54,036 nt of DNA from Bacteroidales bacterium UBA1309 (GTDB lineage: Bacteria; Bacteroidota; Bacteroidia; Bacteroidales; Dysgonomonadaceae), in the NCBI GenBank assembly GCA_002307185.1, contig DBTT01000014.1, forward strand, positions 41,389 through 95,424, given 5' to 3'. The notes under the pieces were generated by a model that worked only from the letters and a program-made list of their open reading frames with translations, had not been told where the DNA came from and searched no databases. A program made the translations under genes and the position numbers. Below, in pieces: positions 16,266 to 25,537 of this stretch (position 1 is its first letter; each line of letters begins with the position of its first letter).

Positions 16266-16856
16266 ATGGAGGTTGCCGTTGTTAAATACAATGCTGGAAA
16301 TATATTTTCCGTGATGTCTGCTTTGCTGCGGTTGGGAATAGATGCTACCCTCACAGACGACAAGGAGGTCTTGCGCAGGGCAGATAAAATAATCTTTCCC
16401 GGACAAGGGGAAGCGGGCACTACGATGGCATATTTGCATCAGCACGGATTGGCACAACTCATCAAGGATTTGAAGCAACCTTTGCTCGGAATTTGCATTG
16501 GGATGCAGTTGATGTGTTCTCACTCCGAAGAAGGAAACACTCCCTGTCTGGGGATTTTTGATGTTCCGGTGGTGAAATTTCGTCCCGAACCAAACTTCGA
16601 AAAAATCCCTCACATGGGCTGGAATTCCATTAGAGAAGTGAAGTCTCCCATTTTTGATCCTTCGCTCGAAGATGAATACGTATATTTTGTTCATAGCTAT
16701 TATGTGCCATTGACAAAGCACACTGCCGCTAAGACGGATTATGTGCAGCCTTTCAGCGCCGCTTTGCAAAAAGATAATTTCTATGCAACGCAATTCCATC
16801 CCGAAAAAAGTGGAAGCGTGGGTGAACGGATCTTGACGAATTTCTTGAAGCTCTGA
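16266..16856 (+). CDS. hisH: Imidazole glycerol phosphate synthase, glutamine amidotransferase subunit
   Basis: The 196-residue class I amidotransferase has its nucleophile Cys in LLGICIGMQLM and the His-Glu pair in QFHPEKSG, with the oxyanion region FPGQGEAG. It makes ammonia for HisF in the fifth step of histidine synthesis. Length is normal. It opens a four-gene his block (hisH-hisA-hisF-hisIE); hisG, hisD, hisC and hisB are not in the window. Confidence 0.95.
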   Translation: MEVAVVKYNAGNIFSVMSALLRLGIDATLTDDKEVLRRADKIIFPGQGEAGTTMAYLHQHGLAQLIKDLKQPLLGICIGMQLMCSHSEEGNTPCLGIFDVPVVKFRPEPNFEKIPHMGWNSIREVKSPIFDPSLEDEYVYFVHSYYVPLTKHTAAKTDYVQPFSAALQKDNFYATQFHPEKSGSVGERILTNFLKL

Positions 16857-16870
16857 TATCCTCAACGGCT

Positions 16871-16887
16871 AATAGCTCGCGGCTATT
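16871..16887. repeat. Small palindrome in the hisH-hisA gap
   Basis: AATAGC (16871-16876) and GCTATT (16882-16887) form a 6-bp stem around TCGCG. The same TAATAGC/GCTATTAGC words recur in the tract at 31280-31360. Confidence 0.4.
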
Positions 16888-16905
16888 GGCTAAAAGCTAT
16901 AAAAA

Positions 16906-17628
16906 ATGATTGAAATTATACCAGCCATCGACCTGATTGACGGAAAGTGTGTCCGCCTTTCGCAAGGAGACTACAACGAAAAGAAGGTGTACAACGAGAA
17001 TCCAGTGGAGGTGGCCAAGATGTTCGAAGGAGCAGGGCTCAAGCGATTGCACCTCGTGGACTTGGATGGTGCCAAGGCTAAGAAAATCGTAAATGTACAG
17101 GTGCTTGAGGCCATTGCAACCAACACTTCTTTAACAATCGATTTTGGCGGTGGAGTTCAAAGCGACGAAGACATCCGGAAGGCGTTTGATGCTGGGGCTT
17201 CGATGGTTACAGGCGGCAGCATAGCCGTGAAGGATGCTGAAATTTTCAGCCGTTGGATTGACACCTATGGAGCTGGAAAAGTAATTCTTGGGGCAGATTG
17301 CCGCGATCGCAAAATTTCTGTTTCAGGATGGGAAGAATCCACATCGTTGGATGTCTTTTCCTTTATTTCCGGTTATACTCAAAAAGGTGTAAACAAAGTG
17401 GTTTGCACAGACATAAGCAAAGATGGTATGTTGCAAGGGCCTTCGGTGGAATTGTATAAAGACATATTGGCGAAATTTCCCGATTTATTCCTCATTGCCA
17501 GTGGTGGTGTTGGATGCTTTCAGGATCTTCTCGATTTGGAACAGGCAGGTTTGCCTGCTGTCATTTTGGGCAAGGCGATTTATGAAAACAGAGTAACCTT
17601 GAAAGAACTGGCTTCTTTCAACAGATAA
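16906..17628 (+). CDS. hisA: Phosphoribosylformimino-5-aminoimidazole carboxamide ribotide isomerase
   Basis: The 240-residue (beta-alpha)8 barrel catalyses the ProFAR-to-PRFAR isomerisation in histidine synthesis. It has the catalytic Asp in IIPAIDLIDGKCVRLSQGDY near the start and the second acid in LGADCRDRK near residue 130. The two-fold phosphate-binding motifs are DFGGGVQSDEDIRKAFDAGA and IASGGVGCFQDL. It lies 49 bases after hisH and 11 before hisF. Confidence 0.95.
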   Translation: MIEIIPAIDLIDGKCVRLSQGDYNEKKVYNENPVEVAKMFEGAGLKRLHLVDLDGAKAKKIVNVQVLEAIATNTSLTIDFGGGVQSDEDIRKAFDAGASMVTGGSIAVKDAEIFSRWIDTYGAGKVILGADCRDRKISVSGWEESTSLDVFSFISGYTQKGVNKVVCTDISKDGMLQGPSVELYKDILAKFPDLFLIASGGVGCFQDLLDLEQAGLPAVILGKAIYENRVTLKELASFNR

Positions 17629-17639
17629 TAGAGCAATTT

Positions 17640-18398
17640 ATGTTGGCAAAAAGAATTATTCCCTGTTTGGATGTAAAAGACGGCATGACCGTGAAGGGCA
17701 CTAATTTCGTGAATCTTCGCGAAGCGGGTGATGCCGTGGAATTGGGAGTAAGATACAGCGAGCAAGGAGCAGATGAGCTTGTTTTCCTTGACATCACGGC
17801 TTCGCACGAAAAGCGCAAAACTTTCACAGAGCTTGTGAAACGGATAGCAGCCAACATCAACATCCCGTTTACCATAGGTGGAGGCATCAGCGAATTGTCG
17901 GATGTAGATCGTTTGCTGAATGCTGGAGCAGACAAGATTTCGGTGAATTCTACCGCGATACGTCATCCTGAAATTATAGGGAAAATTGCAAAAAACTTTG
18001 GTTCTCAGGTGTGTGTGTGCGCAATTGATGCTAACTTTGAGAATGGAAAATGGACTTGCTACACCAGTGGCGGCCGTCATCGTTCCGACAAGGAATTGTT
18101 TTCTTGGGCGAAAGAAGTGCAAGAATTGGGTGCCGGGGAAATCCTCTTTACAAGCATGAATCACGATGGCGTGAAGACTGGGTTTGCCAATGAGGCATTG
18201 AGACGCTTGTCCGAAGAACTGAGCATTCCCATCATTGCTTCGGGCGGAGCCGGCACAAAAGAACACTTCAAAGACGTGTTCGTGGAAGGGAAAGCTGACG
18301 CTGCATTAGCGGCCAGTGTGTTCCATTTTGGAGAAATTCCGATTCCCGATTTGAAAAGTTATCTTCGCAGCGAAGGCATAAGCATAAGGATAAAATAG
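17640..18398 (+). CDS. hisF: Imidazole glycerol phosphate synthase, cyclase subunit
   Basis: The 252-residue barrel enzyme has catalytic Asp11 in IIPCLDVKDGMTVKGTNF and Asp130 in CAIDANFENG. Phosphate-binding motifs are FTIGGGISEL and IIASGGAGTKEHF. With HisH it makes IGP and AICAR from PRFAR and ammonia. Length and motifs are complete, so the HisHF complex should be functional. Confidence 0.95.
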   Translation: MLAKRIIPCLDVKDGMTVKGTNFVNLREAGDAVELGVRYSEQGADELVFLDITASHEKRKTFTELVKRIAANINIPFTIGGGISELSDVDRLLNAGADKISVNSTAIRHPEIIGKIAKNFGSQVCVCAIDANFENGKWTCYTSGGRHRSDKELFSWAKEVQELGAGEILFTSMNHDGVKTGFANEALRRLSEELSIPIIASGGAGTKEHFKDVFVEGKADAALAASVFHFGEIPIPDLKSYLRSEGISIRIK

Positions 18399-18474
18399 GC
18401 AATTATATAAATAGCAGATCTGCGAATTCGCGAATTTACAAATAAACAGATCCGCATACTAAACTAACGATACG

Positions 18475-19074
18475 ATGAATCTTGATTTTGAAAAAACAGG
18501 CGGTTTGATTCCGGCAATTATTCAGGACGATGAAACCAACATCGTGTTGATGTTGGGCTATATGAACGAAGAAGCATTGGCTGAGACTCAACGCTTGGGA
18601 AAGGTTACATTCTACAGTCGCACCAAACAACGCCTTTGGACAAAGGGGGAGGAGAGCGGCAATTTTCTAAACGTTGTCAGCATCACTGACGACTGCGACC
18701 ACGACACCTTGTTGATTAAAGTGAATCCGGTAGGCCCTGTTTGCCATACGGGATCTGATACTTGTTTTGATGAGACAAACAAAGAAGACATTTTATTCTT
18801 TAAATATTTACAGCACTTTATTCAAAAACGCTATCAAGAAAAGCCCGAAGGCTCTTACACCACTTCGTTGTTCAACGAAGGAGTAAACCGGATGGCACAA
18901 AAAGTGGGTGAAGAGGCCGTTGAAACGGTGATCGAAGCCACAAATGGCACGGACGACCGGTTGGTGTATGAATCTGCCGATTTGATCTACCACCTTATTG
19001 TGTTGTTGACATCCAAAGGTTTAAGCATTGAGGATTTGGCTCGCGAGCTGAAAGGTAGGCACAAAATCAAATAA
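18475..19074 (+). CDS. hisIE: Bifunctional phosphoribosyl-AMP cyclohydrolase / phosphoribosyl-ATP pyrophosphatase
   Basis: The 199-residue fusion has HisI first (about residues 1-105: MLGYMNEEALAETQ, VTFYSRTKQRLWTKGE, metal-site DDCDHDTLL and VGPVCHTG). HisE follows (about residues 110-199: GEEAVETVIEA and YESADLIYHLIVLL). It catalyses steps two and three of histidine synthesis. The 76 bases before it hold short AATTCGCGAATTT-type repeats similar to those near the four-helix-bundle gene. It is the last his gene here. Confidence 0.95.
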   Translation: MNLDFEKTGGLIPAIIQDDETNIVLMLGYMNEEALAETQRLGKVTFYSRTKQRLWTKGEESGNFLNVVSITDDCDHDTLLIKVNPVGPVCHTGSDTCFDETNKEDILFFKYLQHFIQKRYQEKPEGSYTTSLFNEGVNRMAQKVGEEAVETVIEATNGTDDRLVYESADLIYHLIVLLTSKGLSIEDLARELKGRHKIK

Positions 19075-19128
19075 CTCGGCATTTCTCAGGATATACAATT
19101 TGCATGCTATCAATTAAAACATATTTTC

Positions 19129-19803
19129 ATGGAAAAGGAAGCTATCGTTGAATACTCGGGTGTGGAGTTGAGTCGGGATATCAACACCATCCTTTCGGAT
19201 GTGAATGTCCAGATCCATTCCGGGGACTTTGTCTATCTGATAGGAAAAGTCGGTTCCGGAAAAAGCACCTTTTTGAAAAGCCTTTATTGCGAATTGCCCA
19301 TATCGAAAGGAGAGGGTCGGATTTTTGATTACGAATTGCAAAGCCTTAAAAGAAAGATAATACCCTTGTTGAGGCGGAAAATCGGAATTGTGTTTCAAGA
19401 TTTCCAACTGCTAATTGACCGTTCTGCGGTTAAAAATTTAGAATTTGTGTTGAGGGCGACCGGTTGGAAAAACAAGGATTTGATCCTGCAGCGAATTGAA
19501 GAGGTTTTGGCGCAAGTAGGTATGCAGAACAAAGGCTACAAGATGCCTCACGAACTTTCTGGGGGCGAGCAGCAACGTGTGGTGATTGCTCGCGCCCTGT
19601 TGAATTCTCCCGAAATAATACTTGCCGATGAACCGACGGGAAACCTGGACCCCGAAACGGGAAACCAGATTGTGCAATTGCTCCACGATATTTCCAAAGA
19701 AGGAACTGCCGTGCTGATGTCCACGCACAACTACTCCGTGGTTCAAAAATATCCGGGGCGTATTCTCAAATGTGAAGACGGTTGTTTGAAAGAAGTACTC
19801 TGA
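19129..19803 (+). CDS. ftsE: ABC transporter ATPase, FtsE-like
   Basis: The 224-residue protein is a single nucleotide-binding domain: Walker A GKVGSGKST, Q-loop VFQDFQLL, signature LSGGEQQRVVIARALL, Walker B IILADEPTGNLDP, and switch His in MSTHNYSVV. The short length and overall pattern fit FtsE, which with FtsX controls peptidoglycan hydrolases at division. No ftsX is adjacent, so a lipoprotein-release (LolD-like) ATPase is the main alternative. It follows hisIE by 54 bases on the same strand. Confidence 0.78.
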   Translation: MEKEAIVEYSGVELSRDINTILSDVNVQIHSGDFVYLIGKVGSGKSTFLKSLYCELPISKGEGRIFDYELQSLKRKIIPLLRRKIGIVFQDFQLLIDRSAVKNLEFVLRATGWKNKDLILQRIEEVLAQVGMQNKGYKMPHELSGGEQQRVVIARALLNSPEIILADEPTGNLDPETGNQIVQLLHDISKEGTAVLMSTHNYSVVQKYPGRILKCEDGCLKEVL

Positions 19804-19878
19804 TCAGTATTTTCTTGTTTGGCTCTTCATAAAAACTTCAGTCTAAATAAAACATTTCTTACTACGGCATATTTTGTT

Positions 19879-19886
19879 TAATTTTG
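19879..19886 (+). promoter_or_regulatory. Possible -7 element for pyrG
   Basis: TAATTTTG fits TAnnTTTG. The -33 position has TTCTT rather than TTG, so the promoter is only possible. It lies about 43 bases before the GTG start. Confidence 0.35.
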
Positions 19887-19928
19887 CCGCTTTGTGAATC
19901 AGATTAATCAATAAAGGAACAATAGGTC

Positions 19929-21542
19929 GTGGCTGATACGAAGTACATTTTTGTGACAGGTGGAGTGATTTCTTCCCTGGGAAAAGGAATTATTGCAGCA
20001 TCCTTGGGTAAATTGCTCAAAGCAAGAGGTTACAAGGTAACCATTCAGAAGTTGGATCCATACATCAATATCGATCCGGGAACACTTAACCCTTATGAAC
20101 ATGGTGAATGTTATGTGACTGTAGATGGGCACGAAGCCGACCTTGATCTTGGTCACTACGAACGTTTTCTAAGTACTCCTACATACAGAGGAAACAACAT
20201 CACTACCGGACGCATCTATCAAAATGTTATAAATAAAGAACGCAAGGGTGATTATCTTGGAAAAACCGTCCAGATTATTCCTCATATTACGGATGAAATA
20301 AAACGTAATGTTAAATTACTTGGTGCCCAATACGATTACGACTTCGTGATTACGGAGATCGGCGGAACGGTGGGTGACATCGAATCGTTGCCTTTCATCG
20401 AAAGTGTGCGCCAGTTGCGTTGGGAACTTGGAAAGAATTGCCTTTGCATTCACTTGACTTATATCCCGTATATCGCGGCTGCCAAAGAGGTGAAGACAAA
20501 ACCTACGCAGCACTCTGTGAAAGAACTGCAATCGCAAGGGGTTCAGCCCGATATTTTGGTGTTGAGAACCGAACATCAACTAAATAAGGATATCCTTCGC
20601 AAGGTGGCTCTGTTTTGTAATGTGGATGTTGACGCTGTGGTTCAGTCGGTGGACGTTCCGACAATCTATCAAGTGCCTTTGATGATGCAGGAACAAAAGA
20701 TGGATGAAACCGTGTTGCGAAAATTCGGCATTACAGATGCTCCTAAAGCTAATTTGGAGCCTTGGAAAGCTTTCCTGAACAAAATGAAGGAAGCTACACA
20801 AACAATCCGCATTGGATTGGTGGGTAAATATGTGGAACTTCCAGATGCTTACAAGTCGATCAATGAATCGTTGCTCCAGGCAGCTACATACAATGACCGT
20901 AAACTTGAATTGCAATTCATCCATTCAGACAAATTGACAGATGCGAATGTGGAAAAAATCTTGTCTTCGTTTGATGGTATAATTATTGCTCCCGGATTTG
21001 GGCAGCGCGGCATTGAAGGTAAGTTTATTGCGCTCAAATATGTGCGTGAACACGATGTGCCAACCTTCGGGATTTGTTTGGGTATGCAATGTATGGTGAT
21101 TGAATATGCCCGTCACGTATTGGGCTTGGAAGATGCCAATTCCACGGAAATGAATCCGAACACGCCCCACAAAGTGATTGACCTGATGGCCGAACAAAAA
21201 AATGTGACAAACATGGGCGGCACCATGCGTTTGGGAGCTTATGATTGTAAACTGGAAAAAGATTCGGTTGTGCATGGTGCTTATGGAAAGGATCTGGTGC
21301 AAGAACGCCACCGCCACCGTTTCGAATTCAACAACGATTATCGGGAACAGTTTGAAGAGGCCGGCATGAAATGCACCGGAACAAATCCGGGAACCGGACT
21401 TGTGGAAGTAGTGGAGATACCTTCGATGAAATGGTATTTGGGTGTGCAGTTTCACCCCGAGTACAACAGCACGGTACTGACTCCTAATCCGCTTTTTATT
21501 AGCTTTATCAAAGCTGTTGTAAAGAATAAAGATACTAAATAA
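19929..21542 (+). CDS. pyrG: CTP synthase
   Basis: The 537-residue enzyme amidates UTP to CTP using glutamine. It starts with GTG at 19929; the family N-terminus (KYIFVTGGVISSLGKGI) follows at once, so this start is right. The synthetase domain (about 1-270) has GTVGDIESLPF and the H-rich VTVDGHEADLDLGHYERF. The amidotransferase domain (about 290-537) has the nucleophile in FGICLGMQCMV and the catalytic HPEYNS. It is followed by yidC after 33 bases. Confidence 0.96.
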   Translation: MADTKYIFVTGGVISSLGKGIIAASLGKLLKARGYKVTIQKLDPYINIDPGTLNPYEHGECYVTVDGHEADLDLGHYERFLSTPTYRGNNITTGRIYQNVINKERKGDYLGKTVQIIPHITDEIKRNVKLLGAQYDYDFVITEIGGTVGDIESLPFIESVRQLRWELGKNCLCIHLTYIPYIAAAKEVKTKPTQHSVKELQSQGVQPDILVLRTEHQLNKDILRKVALFCNVDVDAVVQSVDVPTIYQVPLMMQEQKMDETVLRKFGITDAPKANLEPWKAFLNKMKEATQTIRIGLVGKYVELPDAYKSINESLLQAATYNDRKLELQFIHSDKLTDANVEKILSSFDGIIIAPGFGQRGIEGKFIALKYVREHDVPTFGICLGMQCMVIEYARHVLGLEDANSTEMNPNTPHKVIDLMAEQKNVTNMGGTMRLGAYDCKLEKDSVVHGAYGKDLVQERHRHRFEFNNDYREQFEEAGMKCTGTNPGTGLVEVVEIPSMKWYLGVQFHPEYNSTVLTPNPLFISFIKAVVKNKDTK

Positions 21543-21575
21543 GAGAATTATAAAGTTTTAATTAATAACAGATTA

Positions 21576-23501
21576 ATGGATAAAAATTCGATCATTGGGT
21601 TTTTCCTGATTGCCGGTGTTTTCATACTTTTTTTCTTCCTAAACAAACCAACGGAAGCTCAATTGGCAGCACAAAAGCATTATCAGGATTCAATAGCCCA
21701 AGTGCAAAAATTGCAGACCGAAAATCAAAAATCGGCAGTTACGGAATCTAAGGGCCAGGCGGCTGATTCTTCCAATAACTTTTTGAAAGTGGAGGCTGTT
21801 GCCGATTCCTCAGCGCAGGCGGCTTCTTCTAATTTGACAGCAAAGGCGGATAGTGCTACAAAAGAGCAAATCGTTACTTTGGAAAATGGGGATGTTAAGA
21901 TTGATGTTTCCTCCTTTGGAGGCCAGATGGTTAGCGCACAACTCAAAAATTACAAGCGTTATGACGGAAAGCCACTTTATTTGTTCAACAAGGATGCCAG
22001 TTTTGGTATTATCTTGAAAAACAGGGCGGGTGTCAGTTTCTCGACTATGTCCAAATCGTTCCAACCCATTTTTTCAGCTGATAAGAAAACGCTGACAATG
22101 CGTCACGCCTTTTCTCCTTCCCAATACGTCGATTTCACGTATAAGTTGTTGCCCAACAACTCCATGCTCAAATTTGATGTGAACATCGTTGGTATGACAG
22201 ATGTGCTCTCAAGGGACAATGCGGAATATATCCAGGTTGATTGGGCTGAAAAACTTTTCCGTCAGGAAAAGGGTATTGATTTCGAAAAGCGTTATTCCAA
22301 GATTCATTTCAAATACCTTGGTGGAGATGTGGCCGACTTGAGCGATTCCAAAGATGCGAAGAAAGAAATTGCTGACCCCGTGAAATGGATTGCTTTCAAA
22401 GGACAGTATTTTACGACCACACTTATCTCCGATTACAGTTTGTCAAACGCTTCTTTGGATAGCCGCGTGTTGGAAAACGATGAATTTCTTAAATACTTTT
22501 CCGCTTCTTTCTATTCTCCTGTTGCTGTTACCGGAAAGAATCTAAGTGCCGGATTCCGGTTCTATTTGGGGCCTGTTGAATTTTCCAAACTCAGAAAATT
22601 GGATGCTGGAGTGAAAGATAAGGATCAGCAGTTGGATATGGACAAGTTGGTTCCGCTGGGCTGGACTTTGTTCCGCTGGGTAAACCAATACTTTGTTATT
22701 CCGTTGTTCAATTTGCTTTCTTCTTGGGGATTAGGAATGGGTATCATCATTTTATTGATGACGATCATTGTGAAATTAATTTTGGCCCCCTTTACATTCA
22801 AATCCTTTATGTCTTCTGCCAAAATGCGTGTGCTTCGCCCCCAAGTGCAGGCTTTAACGGCCAAGTTTCCCAAACAAGATCAGGCGATGGAACGCCAGAA
22901 AGCAACTATGGATCTGTATAGCCGAGCGGGAGTGAACCCGATGAGCGGATGTTTACCCATGCTTTTGCCCATGCCCATATTGTTGGCGTTATTCTCTTTC
23001 TTCCCATCGGCCATCGAATTGAGGCAGCATAGCTTCTTATGGGCAGACGACTTGTCAGCTTACGATGCCGTGATTCAGTGGGGTGGAAATATTCCATTGA
23101 TTACCAAATATTTTGGTAATCATATTAGTCTATTCTGTCTTTTGATGACAGCTACCAATATCGTGTACATGAAATTCAATATGGATCAACAAGATACAGG
23201 CCAACAACAAATACCCGGAATGAAGTTGATGATGTATTTTATGCCTGTGATGATGTGGGTTTTTCTGAACAATTATCCTTCTGGTTTGACTTACTACTAT
23301 TTTATCTCAACTTTATTTACTATCCTTTTGACCGTAGCATTCAGATATATGGTTAACGAAGATAAGGTATTGGCTAAATTAGAGGAAAACAAGAAGAAGC
23401 CGAAGAAGAAATCTGGTTTTATGGCTCGCTTGGAAGAGGCACAGCGCGTGCAGCAACAGCAAGCCCAAGCTAAGTCAAAAGGGGGAGCTAAAAAGCGATA
23501 A
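21576..23501 (+). CDS. yidC: Membrane protein insertase YidC
   Basis: The 641-residue Oxa1/YidC insertase has an N-terminal anchor (IIGFFLIAGVFILFFFLNKP) and an Ala/Ser/Gln-rich linker. A large periplasmic domain covers about residues 100-360. Five core helices follow from about 370, starting YFVIPLFNLLSSWGLGMGII and including LPMPILLALFSFF, MMYFMPVMMWVFLNNYPSGL and YYFISTLFTILLTVAF. The C-terminus is a Lys-rich tail of about 45 residues that could contact ribosomes. It folds and inserts inner-membrane proteins. A strong terminator follows. Confidence 0.95.
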   Translation: MDKNSIIGFFLIAGVFILFFFLNKPTEAQLAAQKHYQDSIAQVQKLQTENQKSAVTESKGQAADSSNNFLKVEAVADSSAQAASSNLTAKADSATKEQIVTLENGDVKIDVSSFGGQMVSAQLKNYKRYDGKPLYLFNKDASFGIILKNRAGVSFSTMSKSFQPIFSADKKTLTMRHAFSPSQYVDFTYKLLPNNSMLKFDVNIVGMTDVLSRDNAEYIQVDWAEKLFRQEKGIDFEKRYSKIHFKYLGGDVADLSDSKDAKKEIADPVKWIAFKGQYFTTTLISDYSLSNASLDSRVLENDEFLKYFSASFYSPVAVTGKNLSAGFRFYLGPVEFSKLRKLDAGVKDKDQQLDMDKLVPLGWTLFRWVNQYFVIPLFNLLSSWGLGMGIIILLMTIIVKLILAPFTFKSFMSSAKMRVLRPQVQALTAKFPKQDQAMERQKATMDLYSRAGVNPMSGCLPMLLPMPILLALFSFFPSAIELRQHSFLWADDLSAYDAVIQWGGNIPLITKYFGNHISLFCLLMTATNIVYMKFNMDQQDTGQQQIPGMKLMMYFMPVMMWVFLNNYPSGLTYYYFISTLFTILLTVAFRYMVNEDKVLAKLEENKKKPKKKSGFMARLEEAQRVQQQQAQAKSKGGAKKR

Positions 23502-23520
23502 TCACTTTTTCGGAATACCC

Positions 23521-23566
23521 TATAAAAAAGTTAGGCGGCTCATTCGAGCCGCCTAACTTTTTTATA
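23521..23566. terminator. Bidirectional terminator between yidC and slyD
   Basis: A perfect inverted repeat has 20-base arms (23521-23540 and 23547-23566, core AAGTTAGGCGGCT) around the loop CATTCG. A and T runs at the ends give a T tract on both strands. It separates converging genes. Confidence 0.92.
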
Positions 23567-23588
23567 GATTTCTGTACGTCCTTTCCGA

Positions 23589-24194
23589 TCAACAGCCGCA
23601 GCTACTACCGCATCCGCAACCTCCACCAGCATGAGCATGAGCATGCTCGTGTTCATGTTCTTCTTCTCCGCTTCCGCATCCACAGCCGCTTCCACAGCCA
23701 CAACCTCCACCGGAAGTCAATGCGGCAATTTCTTCAACTGATGCTTCTTTCACGTCTAATACTTTTCCTGTGAAATGAAGGGTTTCGCCAGCGAGAGGGT
23801 GATTGAAGTCCATTGTAACAACTGCATCGCCAACCGACACAACCGATCCTTGCAAGCGGTTACCATTTGTGTCCATCATGGGGAGAGTGGCTCCTTCAAA
23901 CACAACTTCTTCATCAATCTTACCATCCACTTCAAAAATATTTTTTGGCAAATCGATTACATTTTCGTCAACGTATTCTCCGTAAGCTTCTTCCGGGGAT
24001 AAAATAAAGTCAAATGAATCTCCTTCTTGCAGGTCCTCAATCTGCTTTTCGAATGCGGGCAGCATTGAGTTGGTACCAAAAATGAATTGAAGTGGGGTTT
24101 CGCTTGTGGCTTTTTCCATCAATTCCTGCTCTTCTCCTTCGCCAACATGCAAATCATACGACAAAGACACCGATTTGTTTTGTGAAATTTTCAT
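23589..24194 (-). CDS. slyD: FKBP-type peptidyl-prolyl isomerase, SlyD-like
   Basis: The protein has 201 residues from ATG 24194. A split FKBP domain (residues about 1-65 and 125-150: VSLSYDLHVGEG, FGTNSMLPAFEKQI, FNHPLAGETLHFTG) is interrupted by the insert-in-flap chaperone domain, as in SlyD. The last 40 residues are a metal-binding tail of GCGCG repeats with His/Glu runs (HEHEHAHAHA). I count eleven Cys and five His there. SlyD helps protein folding and delivers Ni2+ in some bacteria; no hydrogenase or urease genes are in the window. Confidence 0.9.
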   Translation of the reverse strand: MKISQNKSVSLSYDLHVGEGEEQELMEKATSETPLQFIFGTNSMLPAFEKQIEDLQEGDSFDFILSPEEAYGEYVDENVIDLPKNIFEVDGKIDEEVVFEGATLPMMDTNGNRLQGSVVSVGDAVVTMDFNHPLAGETLHFTGKVLDVKEASVEEIAALTSGGGCGCGSGCGCGSGEEEHEHEHAHAHAGGGCGCGSSCGC

Positions 24195-24287
24195 ATTCTG
24201 ATAATTAAATAAATAGATAGTACATCTCTGCAAATACCATGCCTCAAATTTAGATATTATTTATCAAGGCCATAGCAGTTATAAAAA

Positions 24288-25463
24288 TTACTGATGTTGT
24301 ATATATGCTTCAACTAATTGTTGGAGCGATTTTTCGACAATCGAACGAGGCGTTCCTACATTCAACCGCATAAATCCATTTCCTCCAGGTCCAAACACGG
24401 CACCGTCATTCAATGCCAATTTGGCTTCGTTCACGAAAAATGAAACCAGATCTTTTTGCGACATACCCAATTCCCGGCAATCCAACCAAACCAAAAATGA
24501 AGCCTGGGGAATTGCCGCTTTCACCTGTGGAAAATTTTTCTTGAGATACTGGTCTGTGAAACAGATGTTTTCCCAAAGATAATCTTTGAGTTCCAAAAGC
24601 CATTCGTCCCCATCCTGATATACGGCTTGTGCCGCCAAATAAGCAAAAATATGTCCTTCTTCGAGCTCGCTCGCTTTCAGGTAGTTGTAAAACTTATCTC
24701 TCAAGTCAGCATTCGATACAACGGAAAAAGAGCTAACAATTCCAGCAATATTGAACGTCTTGCTGGGTGCCATGAATGTGATACTGTTTTCCGCCGCTTT
24801 CTCCGAAACGGATGCAAAAGGAACGTGCTTGTGCCCGTTCAACGCCAAATCCGAATGTATTTCATCCGAAATGACAAGCACTTTGTTGTCGTAGCATATT
24901 TCCGCCAACTCTACCAATTCTTCTTTGGTCCAAACCCGGCCTCCAGGATTGTGGGGATTGCACAAAATCAGCACTTTTGCGGTTTTGGCTTGCTGTTTAA
25001 GTGACTCGAAATCCATCCGGTAGTTTCCTCCGTCAAATATCAATTCGTTGTAAACAACCTCCCTGTGATGGAGCTTTGGAATGATCCGAAAAGGATGATA
25101 CACCGGCGGTTGGATAATCACCTTGTCTTCCTCCGTGGTAAAGCAATCGATAACGAAGGCAATACCCTTCACTATTCCAGGAACAAAGCTGATCCATTCT
25201 TGCTCGATATTCCACCCATGATGTCTGCCAACCCACTTGATGATGCTTTGATAATATTCCTCCGAGGCGCAAGTGTAACCGAATATGCCATGTTCGGCAC
25301 GTGCAGTGATTGCCTTTTTCACACAAGGGGGACTTGCAAAATCCATGTCTGCCACCCACATAGGAATCAAATCGGAACGTCCGTAACGCTGCTTGAGGAC
25401 ATCTAATTTCAAAGCATTGGTGCCTTCTCTGTTGATAATGGCATCAAAATTATATTTCTTCAT
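24288..25463 (-). CDS. patB: PatB/MalY-type PLP-dependent C-S lyase (cystathionine beta-lyase)
   Basis: The 391-residue fold-type I enzyme has the MalY/PatB pattern: LIPMWVADMDFASPP near the start, FGYTCASEEYYQSI, LCNPHNPGGRVWT, ISDEIHSDL (PLP-binding Asp200) and the Schiff-base Lys235 in APSKTFNIAG. It ends with MRLNVGTPRSIVEKSLQQL. Such enzymes split cystathionine or cysteine S-conjugates to a thiol, pyruvate and ammonia. It is 74 bases after the AlkD-like gene and may share its transcript. The exact substrate is unknown. Confidence 0.87.
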   Translation of the reverse strand: MKKYNFDAIINREGTNALKLDVLKQRYGRSDLIPMWVADMDFASPPCVKKAITARAEHGIFGYTCASEEYYQSIIKWVGRHHGWNIEQEWISFVPGIVKGIAFVIDCFTTEEDKVIIQPPVYHPFRIIPKLHHREVVYNELIFDGGNYRMDFESLKQQAKTAKVLILCNPHNPGGRVWTKEELVELAEICYDNKVLVISDEIHSDLALNGHKHVPFASVSEKAAENSITFMAPSKTFNIAGIVSSFSVVSNADLRDKFYNYLKASELEEGHIFAYLAAQAVYQDGDEWLLELKDYLWENICFTDQYLKKNFPQVKAAIPQASFLVWLDCRELGMSQKDLVSFFVNEAKLALNDGAVFGPGGNGFMRLNVGTPRSIVEKSLQQLVEAYIQHQ

Positions 25464-25537
25464 GAAAAGCTATTGAATAAAGATAAAACACCAAAATTGG
25501 AACTATGTTCTAATTCCAAGCAAAAAAAGTCGTTTCT

